Origin: HXMU1420-13 sp024742815
GTDB taxonomy: Bacteria; Bacteroidota; Rhodothermia; Balneolales; Balneolaceae
Reading direction: 5' to 3'
Assembly: GCA_024742815.1 (NCBI GenBank)
Contig: JANSXX010000006.1
Location: forward strand, 124,001 to 188,000
Length of the DNA stretch: 64,000 nucleotides
In this document: piece after piece, positions 46,104 through 55,811 of the stretch
Numbering within the stretch: position 1 is the stretch's first letter
Layout: every line of letters begins with the position of its first letter
Translations under genes and position numbers: made by a program
The notes under the pieces: generated by a model
Databases searched by the model: none
Seen by the model: the letters and a program-made list of their open reading frames with translations, nothing else
What the model was told of the DNA's origin: nothing

Positions 46104-46646
46104 ATGAAATCACTGTTATCACGATCTTTTACCTTCGCATCTTTAGCATTTTTAATTTCTTGTACAGGAAGTACCCAAAAACTTGCAACCGATTCTATCG
46201 GTGGAGAGAGTATTTTTCCGGGATGGTATAACAGTACAGGATTCTCATCAGATTCATTGTCATTTTCAGGTTTTGGCGTGGCGATAGGTGTTGATTCTAC
46301 CGATGCCTTAGAACGCGCTGAAGTAGAAGCAGAAAATCAACTTGGCTTTCAATTAAGCAATCTTGCAGAAGATATTAGGGTGCAATTAGAAAGGGAAAAT
46401 GTAACGGCAGCAAGCAATGTTGATTTCATTTTATTATTACGAAATGCAACTTCTTCGTTAAAGTCATTTTCAGAAACTACCAATCAATACATGCTATCGC
46501 CAAATAATAATTTTCGTGCAATAGCTGAAGTTTCAATCACCCGAGATAAAGCCCATCAACTATTCGAAAACGCTTTCAATGGCCACCCAAGATATTGGGC
46601 TGCATTTTCACAAAGCAATCAATATCAAAACACGATTTTAAAATAA
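46104..46646 (+). CDS. Small lipoprotein, LPP20-like
   Basis: This is a 180-aa protein with a lipoprotein signal (LAFLISC, lipidated Cys near residue 20), so it should be membrane-anchored and face the periplasm or surface. Residues about 40-165 resemble LPP20-type lipoproteins by eye: PGWYNS near the start, FSGFGVAIG, an Ala/Glu-rich helix (DALERAEVEAENQLGFQL), then beta strands ending with RAIAEVSITRDKA. The specific function is unknown. The ATG directly follows the stop of the htrA gene, so the two are translationally linked. About 250 bases without a gene follow before the next promoter. Confidence 0.75.
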   Translation: MKSLLSRSFTFASLAFLISCTGSTQKLATDSIGGESIFPGWYNSTGFSSDSLSFSGFGVAIGVDSTDALERAEVEAENQLGFQLSNLAEDIRVQLERENVTAASNVDFILLLRNATSSLKSFSETTNQYMLSPNNNFRAIAEVSITRDKAHQLFENAFNGHPRYWAAFSQSNQYQNTILK

Positions 46647-46899
46647 TCGAGTTTTATTAAGAAATTTTAAGAAAGCGCTTTTTTACCCATGCAATCCACG
46701 TGATTTCTTTAAATAGAGTCACTTAGGGCATTCAAAACCCTTTTTGGTAACGATTTGCATGTATCAGTTTGTAAAAAAACTAGGTGCAATTCAGATTTTA
46801 TTTTGCGTAATTACCCGCCTGTAAAATTGCACTTTATTTCGGGGGAAATAGAGTGCCATCTCAATAGTAAAACAATAACAAATCATACCAGAGGGTTCT

Positions 46900-49800
46900 A
46901 TGATTAATAGATCAATAAGGGGTCTGCTTTTGTTGCTTGCAGTTGTACTAGGGTACAGTGCCAGTGTACAGGCTCAGATCAAAACCACAACATTTAATAA
47001 TAATACTGTTAAGGAAAATAGTATTGTTGTTAAATACAGCGATGAAGCTATTACGGTGAAGGGGAAAGCATTTTCTCCTAAACAAATGGCAGCAACATTG
47101 CGCACCGAGCTTAATGCCAATATTGGCAGAAGCATAAAAGCTCAGAATGTTGAGGAATGGTTAATCTCCGGCGACATGCAATCAGCAATAACTCGCTTAA
47201 ATCGTATCCCAGGCGTTCGTGCTTTCCCAAACTATGTGTTCTACCGCGATGAAATGGAAGTCTTGCCATTACCGAATGGCGGAATTTCAAATCAATTATC
47301 GGATGAGAATGCCATCGCAAGAGAAAACATAAATTTACCGGATCAATCTTTTGTGATCACGCCGGCTCAGCTCAATACGTTTAATCCAATTAATGTTGTT
47401 TGGGAAGATAACCTAGACGATTCACTTCGTGTAGATAGTACCTACACAATTGTTGATTATTACGGAGGTTCTACCGAGCAAAATTGGATGATTACCGACG
47501 ATATGATGGGCGGTTATCAATTCAAGGCTGCTAATAATGCCGATTCTTTAACTAATATTTCTTCAGATTTATTTTTCCCAGCTCTGGATATGAGTGGATT
47601 GGATTCGACAAAAAGCTATCGTTTGAAATTCGACCTTGACAATTACTTCAACTCAGGAGCATATATTGCGTTATATGCGATAGTAAATGGAGATTATGTA
47701 GGCGATTTTGTGATCAGCAATTTTGACCAATTTGTTTGGTGGGATGTTTCTGCATTTGTTGGTGACACTGTAACCTTCAACATTTGGGTAGATGGAGTGG
47801 ATGTTAGCCCAGGTGGAATTGTTGCCATCGATAATATTGAAATCGAAGAATATCCAACTGATGATTCCTTAATTGAACTTCAGTATGGTTTATATAACGA
47901 CGGTCTCTTTAATCCGGGATATTCAGTTGCCGGCGCAGATGTTGATGCATTTGGTGCTTGGGAAATGACTACCGGTAGCGACGACGTTATTATGGTTGTA
48001 TATGATGATGGTGTTGATTTCTCTCACCCTGATCTATTTGACAACCGATGGGTAAACCCGGGCGAAGATTTGAATGGCGACGGTATGATTTCTGAAGATG
48101 AATGGAATGGTATCGATGATGATGGAAACGGTTATCCTGACGATTTCTGGGGATGGAGCTCTATCTACAACGATAATTCTTTTATCAACCCTGGTAGCTT
48201 CCATGGTACACACGTAGCGGGTATTCTTGGTGCTCAAGGTAATAACGGTATGGGTATTTCCGGTGTTGCACAGGACGTAAGCATCATCAACGTTATGATC
48301 TTTGACGAATTCGGAGGAACCGATGCGATCGCAATTATGGCAGGTTACCAATATATTTCCAGTTTGTTAGATTCCGGTGTAGATATCACAGGTATCAACC
48401 AATCTTGGGGTGGTGGCGGATTCTTAGACCTCGAATCTGATCAGCAGTTCGTAAGTGTAATGACCAGCTATGCGCTTGATCACGCTGAACATGCCGCTTT
48501 ATGGGTAGTAAGTGCAGGTAACGACGCATCTAATAGAGATGAGTTGCCGTTCTATTCATATCCAAATAACATTCAAGCACCAAATATCATAACTGTGGCC
48601 AGCTCTGATGATGCCGATAATTTATCCGGTTTCTCAGATTTCGGTGTTTTCACAGTAGATGTTTCGGCTCCAGGTTCACAAATTGTATCAACACTTCCCC
48701 CAAGTACTACTGGTGTTGCATACGGTTATTTAAGTGGAACTTCGATGGCTTCTCCGCACGTTTCAGGTATTCTTGCTCTTGCAAAAGCCATGTATCCAAA
48801 TGAAGATGGTTTCGATTTGATGACTAGAGTTCTTGCAGGTAACGAAGCTGTTGGTTCATTAGATGGCTACACAGGTGTTGGTGGCCGTGTAAACGCAATG
48901 GGTGCCTTAGATCCAACGACAGTAGGTGCTTCTACACCAATTGCCAGTGGTAATACCAATCAATTCCATCGAACTTTTGTTGATGGTGATGCAATGGAAA
49001 CGGCCGGTATTGTAAACACTTCCGATTCCGATATTACTATTCAGTCTATGGAAATTACCGGTGATAACGCCGATGCTTTCTATCTGATCACAGACGAGTT
49101 GCCTACACTAGCTGCAGGCGAAGCATTTGGTATTCTTGTTGGATTCGATAACGGAGACATGACTGGTGATTTAACTGCTACACTTGAAGTAACTACTTCA
49201 AATGGTACGGTTAATTTAGCAATGATTGGTCATGAGCAAGGATTTGCATTCGTAGATGTATCACCTGGTTACTATAGCTTCGGCTCAGTGCCTTATGGCG
49301 AAGAATTAGAAACAACATTTACGGTTTCTAACCTTGGTAATGCTGATATGTTCTACAATCTGCAGCACGCATTGTTCTTTTATGATTTAGAGCAATCAAT
49401 GTTTGTTGATTCAAAAGTTGAATTCCAACCAGGTCCGGCACCTGCAAATAAAGTTGGCGACAACAACGAAATGGAATTAATCAACGATATCACTACCAAA
49501 GTAATGCTTGAAAGAGGCGACAGAGAACGTCCTGTCATCAAAGCTGAACCTAGAGATCCTCAGGCTTTCGATCTTGCCGGTCCAGAGTACCTGTGGTTCG
49601 ATGATTTGAATAGCGATAGCGCAGTTGCTGCCGATTGGGAAATTCTTGACTTCAGCGAAGGTGAAGGCGACAATTGGGAACTTGTTGATATCAGTGGTGA
49701 TGGATCAAATAACGTATTCTTATTCGGTGACTTCTTCGATGGATACGCTGATAATTCTGCTACTGTAGCTGCAACTCCAATGTTCGATTTCTCTGGCTTT

Positions 49801-52464
49801 GAGGCCGGAAGAGGACCTGCTTACCTTCACTTCGATGTGGATATTGCTTTAGAAGATTTCTGGGATGAATTCTTCTTAAACATTGTGGTAGATGGACAGC
49901 CATACGCCTACATCGGCGGAACCAACACAGGTGAAATCGTGAACTACAACGGTTATTACACAGTATTTGTTGATATTTCGCAATTTGCAGGTTTCGAAAA
50001 TGTTGAATTCTGGTTTATTGCAGTATCTGATATAAGCTTCTCTGGTGGGTTTGGTGTACTCTTCGATAACGTTGGTGTTGTTGTAGATGACTATCCATTC
50101 TTTACTTCTGTAAATGGCGGAGTTATCGCACCTGGTGAGAGCGAAAATGTCGATTTAACCATTCGCACTGAGTTATTACCTCCAGGTGATTTTGTGATGT
50201 TCACCGATGTATTCGCAAACGGATTCATTTCTTACTACGGAAATGGTGGCGACGCATCTGGATTGATCACAGAATTCTCAGCCAGAAATGTTGCGCTAGA
50301 AGTCGACCCAATGGAGCTATGGTTGGGTGAAGTTTCAACCGAAGAATCAACTAGTTACAGTTTCGATCTAAACAACGTTGGATCTGTAGGTGTTGATTAC
50401 TTTGCAAACACTATGGTATTCTGGGAACAACCAGACGCTTTCCTAAATGACAATATGCTTGCCGCTAGAGAAAGTGCAGTAGCACGCTTCGAAAACTCTG
50501 ATAAGGGTGAAGGCAGTGGCATCGATCTAGTTAAGCAAAGAAATGTAATTCTAAGCAATGCCGAAAAACGTTCAAACGCTCGTGCTGAAGTGCGAACGGT
50601 AAAACGTCCAAGAATGACTCCTTCGCTTGAAAGCCTAGATATCTACTTCGAAGATTTCGAAAGTGGAATGCTTTCTGAAGATTGGAGTGTATTTGACGGT
50701 AGCTTTGGCCTTGGTAACGTATTTGAAGTTGAAAACTTCGGAACTATGGATGATCCATTCCATATGCTCGATGTTGGAGGCCTAAGCCAAAACGGATACT
50801 ACATCCTAAACGACACATATACATTAGCATTCTCTCCAACATTCGATTTATCTGATGTTCCATTTAGCGAGAATGTAATTATGGAAATGACTTACAGTGT
50901 ATTGATGGAAGCAGGATGGGATTTCGCTTCAGTATGGGTTGGTGTTGAAACCGACGCAGGCATTGAGCTATACTACCTTGGTAGTAGTGAAGATGCTCTC
51001 ATAAATAACGGTGGATTCTATCGTACTGGATTCGACCTTTCTGATTTTGCAGGTCAGGAAAATGTATTCGTAGCATTCTTAGTTGAAACCGATGCTTCGG
51101 TACAATCAACTTGGGCAAGCTTCGACGACATTGATATCTATACTGCAGAAAAGCTCTCGTATGTAGAACCAGCTGAAGGATTTATCGATTCTGCTGGCAC
51201 ACAAATCTTAGATGTTACCGTAAATACACCTTGGTTATTCCCTGGTAATTATGCATCGGTAACCTTTATCGACTACTACAACGAGGATCTGTTTGTAGGC
51301 CGATTTGCAGAGCAAGTAGCTTACTTCATGATTCCAAATATGAAACCGGTTGCTGAAGATGATTTCACAGCTGTACTTTCCGGAACAATCATCGATCTCG
51401 AATTCGATATGATTGGATTTATCCTTTCAAACGATTACGATGTTGATGGACCTGTTTATTTATATGATGTAGAAGAACCATACTACGGAGCTATAAAATA
51501 CTCCTTAGACGGTCCTGTTTACGTTGCACCTCATAACTTCGATGGTGTCGACTTTTTCAGATACATCATTACCGATGGTCAGCTTACAGATACAGCAACA
51601 GTATACATTTCTGTAGCTAATAACCCGCACTTCCCAACCGGTAGCGATCAGCAATACGTATTCTTAGAAGATGAAGATCTTACTTTAAGTACAGTACGTA
51701 TGGCCGCAGGTGTAGGTGGACAAGATGCAGATCTGTTCGTTTGGGCAAACCCAATGCATGAATCTGTAATGATCAATCATGATAGCGACAACCATACGGT
51801 TACTTTCTCAGCTGCAGATAACTTCTTCGGTCAAACCGAGGCAATGTTCTATGTTGGTCACGAGGGTGAACCTATGGATTCTATGATGGTTTCTATCGTA
51901 ATTACTCCAGTAAATGATGCTCCTGTAGCTGAGTTTTCTGCGAATATCGATGGATCAACAGTCACTTTCGCTGATATGTCTAGCGATGCTATCGACATGC
52001 AGGCTGGCGGAATTGTTGCTTGGGAATGGAATTTCGGTGACGGAACTACAAGCACTGATCAAAACCCAACGTACGATTACGGTACCACAGGTGACTTCAC
52101 CGTTACGTTGAAAGTTACTGATAATGGCGGTTTAACCGATACTTTCGAAGGAAACGTAAACATTATGTCGGTTTCTAACGAAGTAAATGGAGCGGTTCCA
52201 ACCGAGTTTGCCATCGCGCAAAACTATCCGAATCCGTTTAACCCATCTACAAACATTAACTACAGCTTACCTGAGGCTTCAAAAGTATCTATCGTTGTGT
52301 ACGATATGCTTGGCCAGAGAGTAGCTCAGTTAGTGAATGCAGAGAAATCAGCTGGTTACCACACTGTAACATTCGATGCTTCCGCTCTTTCTTCTGGTAT
52401 GTACGTGTATCAGATCAAAGCAGGATCATTCTCTCAAACCAAGAAAATGATGCTTATCAAGTAA
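46900..52464 (+). CDS. Giant S8 (subtilisin-like) protease with PKD and type 9 sorting domains
   Basis: A 1854-aa secreted protease. The signal peptide ends VQA before Gln26. A propeptide-like part (about 27-130) precedes an insertion of about 130 residues and the S8 catalytic domain (about 345-660), with triad Asp369 (YDDGVDFSHPDL), His435 (FHGTHVAGI) and Ser615 (SGTSMASPHVSG). An Asp-rich loop (DLNGDGMISEDEW, DDDGNGYPDD) between Asp and His may bind Ca2+. Two MAM/CBM-like jelly-roll regions and cadherin-like segments follow. A PKD domain (about 1670-1755, WNFGDGTTS) and a C-terminal type A sorting domain (about 1768-1854, QNYPNPFNPST) come last. It is therefore predicted to use the type 9 secretion system and be fixed to the surface. 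It has its own upstream gap and a strong terminator. AGAGGG lies just before the ATG. Confidence 0.92.
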   Translation: MINRSIRGLLLLLAVVLGYSASVQAQIKTTTFNNNTVKENSIVVKYSDEAITVKGKAFSPKQMAATLRTELNANIGRSIKAQNVEEWLISGDMQSAITRLNRIPGVRAFPNYVFYRDEMEVLPLPNGGISNQLSDENAIARENINLPDQSFVITPAQLNTFNPINVVWEDNLDDSLRVDSTYTIVDYYGGSTEQNWMITDDMMGGYQFKAANNADSLTNISSDLFFPALDMSGLDSTKSYRLKFDLDNYFNSGAYIALYAIVNGDYVGDFVISNFDQFVWWDVSAFVGDTVTFNIWVDGVDVSPGGIVAIDNIEIEEYPTDDSLIELQYGLYNDGLFNPGYSVAGADVDAFGAWEMTTGSDDVIMVVYDDGVDFSHPDLFDNRWVNPGEDLNGDGMISEDEWNGIDDDGNGYPDDFWGWSSIYNDNSFINPGSFHGTHVAGILGAQGNNGMGISGVAQDVSIINVMIFDEFGGTDAIAIMAGYQYISSLLDSGVDITGINQSWGGGGFLDLESDQQFVSVMTSYALDHAEHAALWVVSAGNDASNRDELPFYSYPNNIQAPNIITVASSDDADNLSGFSDFGVFTVDVSAPGSQIVSTLPPSTTGVAYGYLSGTSMASPHVSGILALAKAMYPNEDGFDLMTRVLAGNEAVGSLDGYTGVGGRVNAMGALDPTTVGASTPIASGNTNQFHRTFVDGDAMETAGIVNTSDSDITIQSMEITGDNADAFYLITDELPTLAAGEAFGILVGFDNGDMTGDLTATLEVTTSNGTVNLAMIGHEQGFAFVDVSPGYYSFGSVPYGEELETTFTVSNLGNADMFYNLQHALFFYDLEQSMFVDSKVEFQPGPAPANKVGDNNEMELINDITTKVMLERGDRERPVIKAEPRDPQAFDLAGPEYLWFDDLNSDSAVAADWEILDFSEGEGDNWELVDISGDGSNNVFLFGDFFDGYADNSATVAATPMFDFSGFEAGRGPAYLHFDVDIALEDFWDEFFLNIVVDGQPYAYIGGTNTGEIVNYNGYYTVFVDISQFAGFENVEFWFIAVSDISFSGGFGVLFDNVGVVVDDYPFFTSVNGGVIAPGESENVDLTIRTELLPPGDFVMFTDVFANGFISYYGNGGDASGLITEFSARNVALEVDPMELWLGEVSTEESTSYSFDLNNVGSVGVDYFANTMVFWEQPDAFLNDNMLAARESAVARFENSDKGEGSGIDLVKQRNVILSNAEKRSNARAEVRTVKRPRMTPSLESLDIYFEDFESGMLSEDWSVFDGSFGLGNVFEVENFGTMDDPFHMLDVGGLSQNGYYILNDTYTLAFSPTFDLSDVPFSENVIMEMTYSVLMEAGWDFASVWVGVETDAGIELYYLGSSEDALINNGGFYRTGFDLSDFAGQENVFVAFLVETDASVQSTWASFDDIDIYTAEKLSYVEPAEGFIDSAGTQILDVTVNTPWLFPGNYASVTFIDYYNEDLFVGRFAEQVAYFMIPNMKPVAEDDFTAVLSGTIIDLEFDMIGFILSNDYDVDGPVYLYDVEEPYYGAIKYSLDGPVYVAPHNFDGVDFFRYIITDGQLTDTATVYISVANNPHFPTGSDQQYVFLEDEDLTLSTVRMAAGVGGQDADLFVWANPMHESVMINHDSDNHTVTFSAADNFFGQTEAMFYVGHEGEPMDSMMVSIVITPVNDAPVAEFSANIDGSTVTFADMSSDAIDMQAGGIVAWEWNFGDGTTSTDQNPTYDYGTTGDFTVTLKVTDNGGLTDTFEGNVNIMSVSNEVNGAVPTEFAIAQNYPNPFNPSTNINYSLPEASKVSIVVYDMLGQRVAQLVNAEKSAGYHTVTFDASALSSGMYVYQIKAGSFSQTKKMMLIK

Positions 52465-52490
52465 GATTCATTTTCAAGCTTTTTACAAAA

Positions 52491-52519
52491 ACCCTGCCTG
52501 TCTTCAGGCAGGGTTTTTT
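52491..52519 (+). terminator. Strong intrinsic terminator after the S8 protease gene
   Basis: A perfect 10-bp stem (ACCCTGCCTG / CAGGCAGGGT) with loop TCTT is followed by a T-run, 26 bases past the stop. A-rich sequence upstream of the stem could let it also work on the minus strand, but no minus-strand gene ends here. Confidence 0.93.
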
Positions 52520-52571
52520 ATTTTACTCCTATCACTCATCTTCCGATATTCATTTTAAAAAAATTAAACAG

Positions 52572-53936
52572 TTGAAAGATTCTATTCGTATTGCATCCGG
52601 TCAAGGATTTTGGGGTGATTTACCTAACGCGCCCGTTAACCAAGTAAAACAAGGGCCAATTGATTATCTGGTGATGGATTACCTCGCCGAGGTAACCATG
52701 TCGATCATGCAAAAACAAAAATTACGGAATCCTGAATGGGGTTATGCGCGCGATTTTGTTCATGTGATCGAACAAATACTACCAGAAATTGAAAATGATG
52801 GAATTAAAGTTATCAGCAATGCAGGAGGGGTAAATCCTCATGCTTGCAAAGATGAAATTCTTAAAATTGCTAAAGCAAAAGGTGTCAAGAACCTTAAGGT
52901 AGCCGTGGTTGCAGGTGATAATATTCTGCCAAATATTGATCAATTAATTGATGACGGCCATACACTAAATAATATGGAATCGGGAGAACCCATTTCTACC
53001 GTTAAAGAAAATCTATTAAGTGCGAATGTTTATTTCGGTTGTAAAGCCGTTGTTGAAGCTCTGGAGCAAGGCGCCAATGTGATAATTACCGGTAGAGTTA
53101 CCGATACAGGATTAACACTAGCTCCTATGATCTACGAATTCGGTTGGGAATATTCTGATTATGATAAAATGGCTATTGGTACCATTGCTGGTCACATAAT
53201 CGAATGCGGAGCGCAAGTTTCAGGCGGTAATTTCACTGATTGGAAAAAGGTAGAAGACTTCACAAATATTGGATTTCCAATTATTGAAGCTAAAGCTGAT
53301 GGTACCTTCTATGTTACTAAACATGAAGGTACAGGTGGATTGGTAAATCAAATGACGGTGAAAGAACAATTAATGTACGAAATCGGGAATCCTGCCGAAT
53401 ATATTACTCCCGATGTAATTGCTGATTTCACGACAGTACATCTCGAAGACGCTGGAGAGAACCGCGTTAAAGTAACAGGAATTAAAGGCAAACCAGACAC
53501 TCCGACTTACAAAATATCAGCCAGTTATACCGATGGATTTAAGCTTTCTGCTACACTCGTTTACTGCTGGCCAGATGCTTTGAAAAAAGCACAAAAAGGC
53601 GCTGAAATTCTACAAAAAAGGGCAGAAGCACTAAATTTAGAAATCGATGAATTCCATTCCGAATATGTTGGTTACAATGGAACAACCGAAAAGCCAGTAG
53701 AGCAATCAAACAGCCAAGACTTTGACGAAATCCAGATGAGAGTTTCTATTTGTGGTAAAAATAAAGAGCACATAAATCGATTTGGGATGGAGATTGCGCC
53801 TCTAATTTTAACAGGTCCAAGCGGAGTTACAGGATTTGCAGGTGGTAGACCAAAGGCAAGTGAAATCGTTGCATATTGGCCGGCTCTACTCGATAAAAAA
53901 GCGGTTCAACCTACGGTAGAAGTTTTTTCAGTATAA
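52572..53936 (+). CDS. DUF1446 (AtuA-like) protein
   Basis: This 454-aa protein belongs to the DUF1446 family, whose best-known member AtuA is needed for acyclic terpene use in Pseudomonas; its reaction is not established. Signatures include the N-terminal IRIASGQGFWGD, VISNAGGVNPHAC, an IITGRVTDTGLTLAPM block, HIIECGAQVSGGNFTDW and a C-terminal GVTGFAGGRP. The start is TTG, and no in-frame ATG precedes the conserved N terminus. There is no terpene-catabolic gene nearby, so the name should not be taken as a pathway assignment. It lies 15 bases upstream of the first ABC exporter gene. Confidence 0.82.
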   Translation: MKDSIRIASGQGFWGDLPNAPVNQVKQGPIDYLVMDYLAEVTMSIMQKQKLRNPEWGYARDFVHVIEQILPEIENDGIKVISNAGGVNPHACKDEILKIAKAKGVKNLKVAVVAGDNILPNIDQLIDDGHTLNNMESGEPISTVKENLLSANVYFGCKAVVEALEQGANVIITGRVTDTGLTLAPMIYEFGWEYSDYDKMAIGTIAGHIIECGAQVSGGNFTDWKKVEDFTNIGFPIIEAKADGTFYVTKHEGTGGLVNQMTVKEQLMYEIGNPAEYITPDVIADFTTVHLEDAGENRVKVTGIKGKPDTPTYKISASYTDGFKLSATLVYCWPDALKKAQKGAEILQKRAEALNLEIDEFHSEYVGYNGTTEKPVEQSNSQDFDEIQMRVSICGKNKEHINRFGMEIAPLILTGPSGVTGFAGGRPKASEIVAYWPALLDKKAVQPTVEVFSV

Positions 53937-53951
53937 CACGTAAAAGTATCT

Positions 53952-55745
53952 TTGGAAGCAATTAAACAATTAAATAAGTACCTCAAAAAGTATACAGTAA
54001 GTGTTGTATTGGGTGGACTTTTTTTAACTGCGGCCAATTTCTTTTTGGTTTGGATTCCTGTTCTCATCCGTCAAACTATTGACGAAGTAGAAGTACTCTC
54101 CGAAGGGGATTTTCAAGTGCCGGATAATTTATTTGATACTCTTTTCGTGAGTGAAGTAGGGCAAATACTAGCTCTAAATTCGCTGTACTTGTTAGGAACG
54201 GTAATGCTCTACGGGTTTTTCCTTTTCCTTACTCGACAAACGCTCATCGTAAGTTCGCGCAAAGTAGAATATGACATCAGAAATGATATGATTCAAAAAC
54301 TGATGGCATTACCGCAGAGTTTTTATGCAAAATTCTCGCATGGCGAAATATACGTGCGTGCTACCGAAGACATCAACAAAGTGCGCGAATACTATGGACC
54401 GGTAATCATGTATAGTATTAATACCATTACCCGAGCCGGTTTTGTAATCACAATGATGTATTTAGTGAATGCTGAGTTGATGCTATGGGCTTTGCTACCA
54501 CTACCGCTTCTTTCATTATTCGCTTATTGGATCACAGGGTATATTCACAAACACAGCATCATTATTCAAGAGCAATACTCGAAGTTATCGGGACAAGCCA
54601 AAGAAAGTTTTTCCAGCATACGATTGATCAAAGCTTACAATCGCCTGCAAAGCGAGCAAGATAAATTTGAAGTGCTCAGCGAAGATTATCGTAAAAAGAA
54701 ACTTCGCTTAGATATGATTGAGTCATTATTTCACCCCGGTCTAAATTTTCTGATCGGGATCTCCTTGATTATAGTTATCTGGCAAGGCGGAAATATGATC
54801 ATCGAAGGAACGCTTACCGTTGGTAATATTGCAGAGTTTCTAATCTATGTAGCTTATCTGATATGGCCGGTGGCAGCTCTTGGGTATACTACTAATCGGT
54901 TTCAAAAATCATTGGCCTCGTGGTATAGAATTAAGGAAATATTAGACTATCCACTCGAGATTGAATCAGAAAAAAGTGATGACTACTCACCAATTAAAGG
55001 TGAAATTGAGTTTAAAAATGTATGGTTTAAATATCCAGATTCGGATGAGTATGTAATTAAGAATTTAAACATGCGAATCGAAGCCGGGCAAAATATCGCT
55101 ATAGTTGGGCGCACAGGCTCAGGAAAAACCACGTTAGTTCAACTCATCCCCAGATTGTTCGATACTACCGAAGGGGATGTTGTGATTGACGGAAAAAACG
55201 TAAAAGATTATCCGCTCGAAAATTTACGCATGGATATTGGCTTCGTTCCTCAAGGAACGTTTTTGTTCTCAGATACGATTGGTGAGAATATAGCGTTTGG
55301 AAAACAGGACGCTTCCGAAGAGCAAATAGAAAAAGCCGCAGAAATGGCCCAAGTAAAAGAGAATATTTTGGATTTTGAGAAAAAATTTAAGACTATGCTC
55401 GGCGAACGGGGTATTACTTTATCCGGAGGACAGAAACAACGAACAGCTATCGCAAGAGCATTAATAAAAAGTCCTGAAATGCTTATATTTGATGATTCTT
55501 TAAGTGCAGTGGACACAAAAACAGAAGACGCAATATTACATAACTTAAAGAACGAGCTGGGCGATAAAACAACCATCACGATAAGTCATAGAATTTCGAC
55601 AATAAAAGACGCAGACAAAATATTTTACATCGAGGATGGGCAGATAAAAGAACAAGGTACCCACGAAGAGCTTTTACAATACGACGGTCACTATAAGGCT
55701 ATGTATAAAAAACAAATACTTGAACAAGAACTAGCACAAATCTAA
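53952..55745 (+). CDS. ABC exporter half-transporter with degenerate Walker B (BmrC/TM287-like)
   Basis: This 597-aa half transporter has an N-terminal six-helix exporter domain (about 1-320) and a C-terminal ATPase domain (about 345-585). Walker A is GRTGSGKTT and the signature LSGGQKQR is canonical. Walker B reads LIFDDSLSAVD, with Asp515 where the catalytic Glu normally sits. That substitution marks the degenerate-site subunit of heterodimeric exporters such as BmrCD/YheIH and TM287/288. The partner is most likely the 602-aa half transporter at 57195, which has a canonical Glu. The start is a TTG. The substrate (drugs, lipids or peptides) cannot be read from sequence. Confidence 0.88.
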   Translation: MEAIKQLNKYLKKYTVSVVLGGLFLTAANFFLVWIPVLIRQTIDEVEVLSEGDFQVPDNLFDTLFVSEVGQILALNSLYLLGTVMLYGFFLFLTRQTLIVSSRKVEYDIRNDMIQKLMALPQSFYAKFSHGEIYVRATEDINKVREYYGPVIMYSINTITRAGFVITMMYLVNAELMLWALLPLPLLSLFAYWITGYIHKHSIIIQEQYSKLSGQAKESFSSIRLIKAYNRLQSEQDKFEVLSEDYRKKKLRLDMIESLFHPGLNFLIGISLIIVIWQGGNMIIEGTLTVGNIAEFLIYVAYLIWPVAALGYTTNRFQKSLASWYRIKEILDYPLEIESEKSDDYSPIKGEIEFKNVWFKYPDSDEYVIKNLNMRIEAGQNIAIVGRTGSGKTTLVQLIPRLFDTTEGDVVIDGKNVKDYPLENLRMDIGFVPQGTFLFSDTIGENIAFGKQDASEEQIEKAAEMAQVKENILDFEKKFKTMLGERGITLSGGQKQRTAIARALIKSPEMLIFDDSLSAVDTKTEDAILHNLKNELGDKTTITISHRISTIKDADKIFYIEDGQIKEQGTHEELLQYDGHYKAMYKKQILEQELAQI

Positions 55746-55769
55746 CTAAAAAATAAAAACCAACAGGCA

Positions 55770-55788
55770 GCGATGTTGAACGCATCGC
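55770..55788. other. Hairpin in the leader of the RNase Z gene
   Basis: A perfect 6-bp inverted repeat (GCGATG / CATCGC) with a 7-base loop lies 23 bases before the rnz ATG. A purine-rich stretch (GGGAGAAAAAA) sits between the hairpin and the start codon and can act as a ribosome-binding site. There is no T-run, so it is not a standard terminator. Confidence 0.35.
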
Positions 55789-55811
55789 ACCACCGGTAAT
55801 GGGAGAAAAAA

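Noticed and set aside
46716..46745. AGGG/CCCT hairpin followed by Ts after the LPP20-like gene
   Set aside because: A 4-bp stem with a 9-base loop is too weak to call a terminator.
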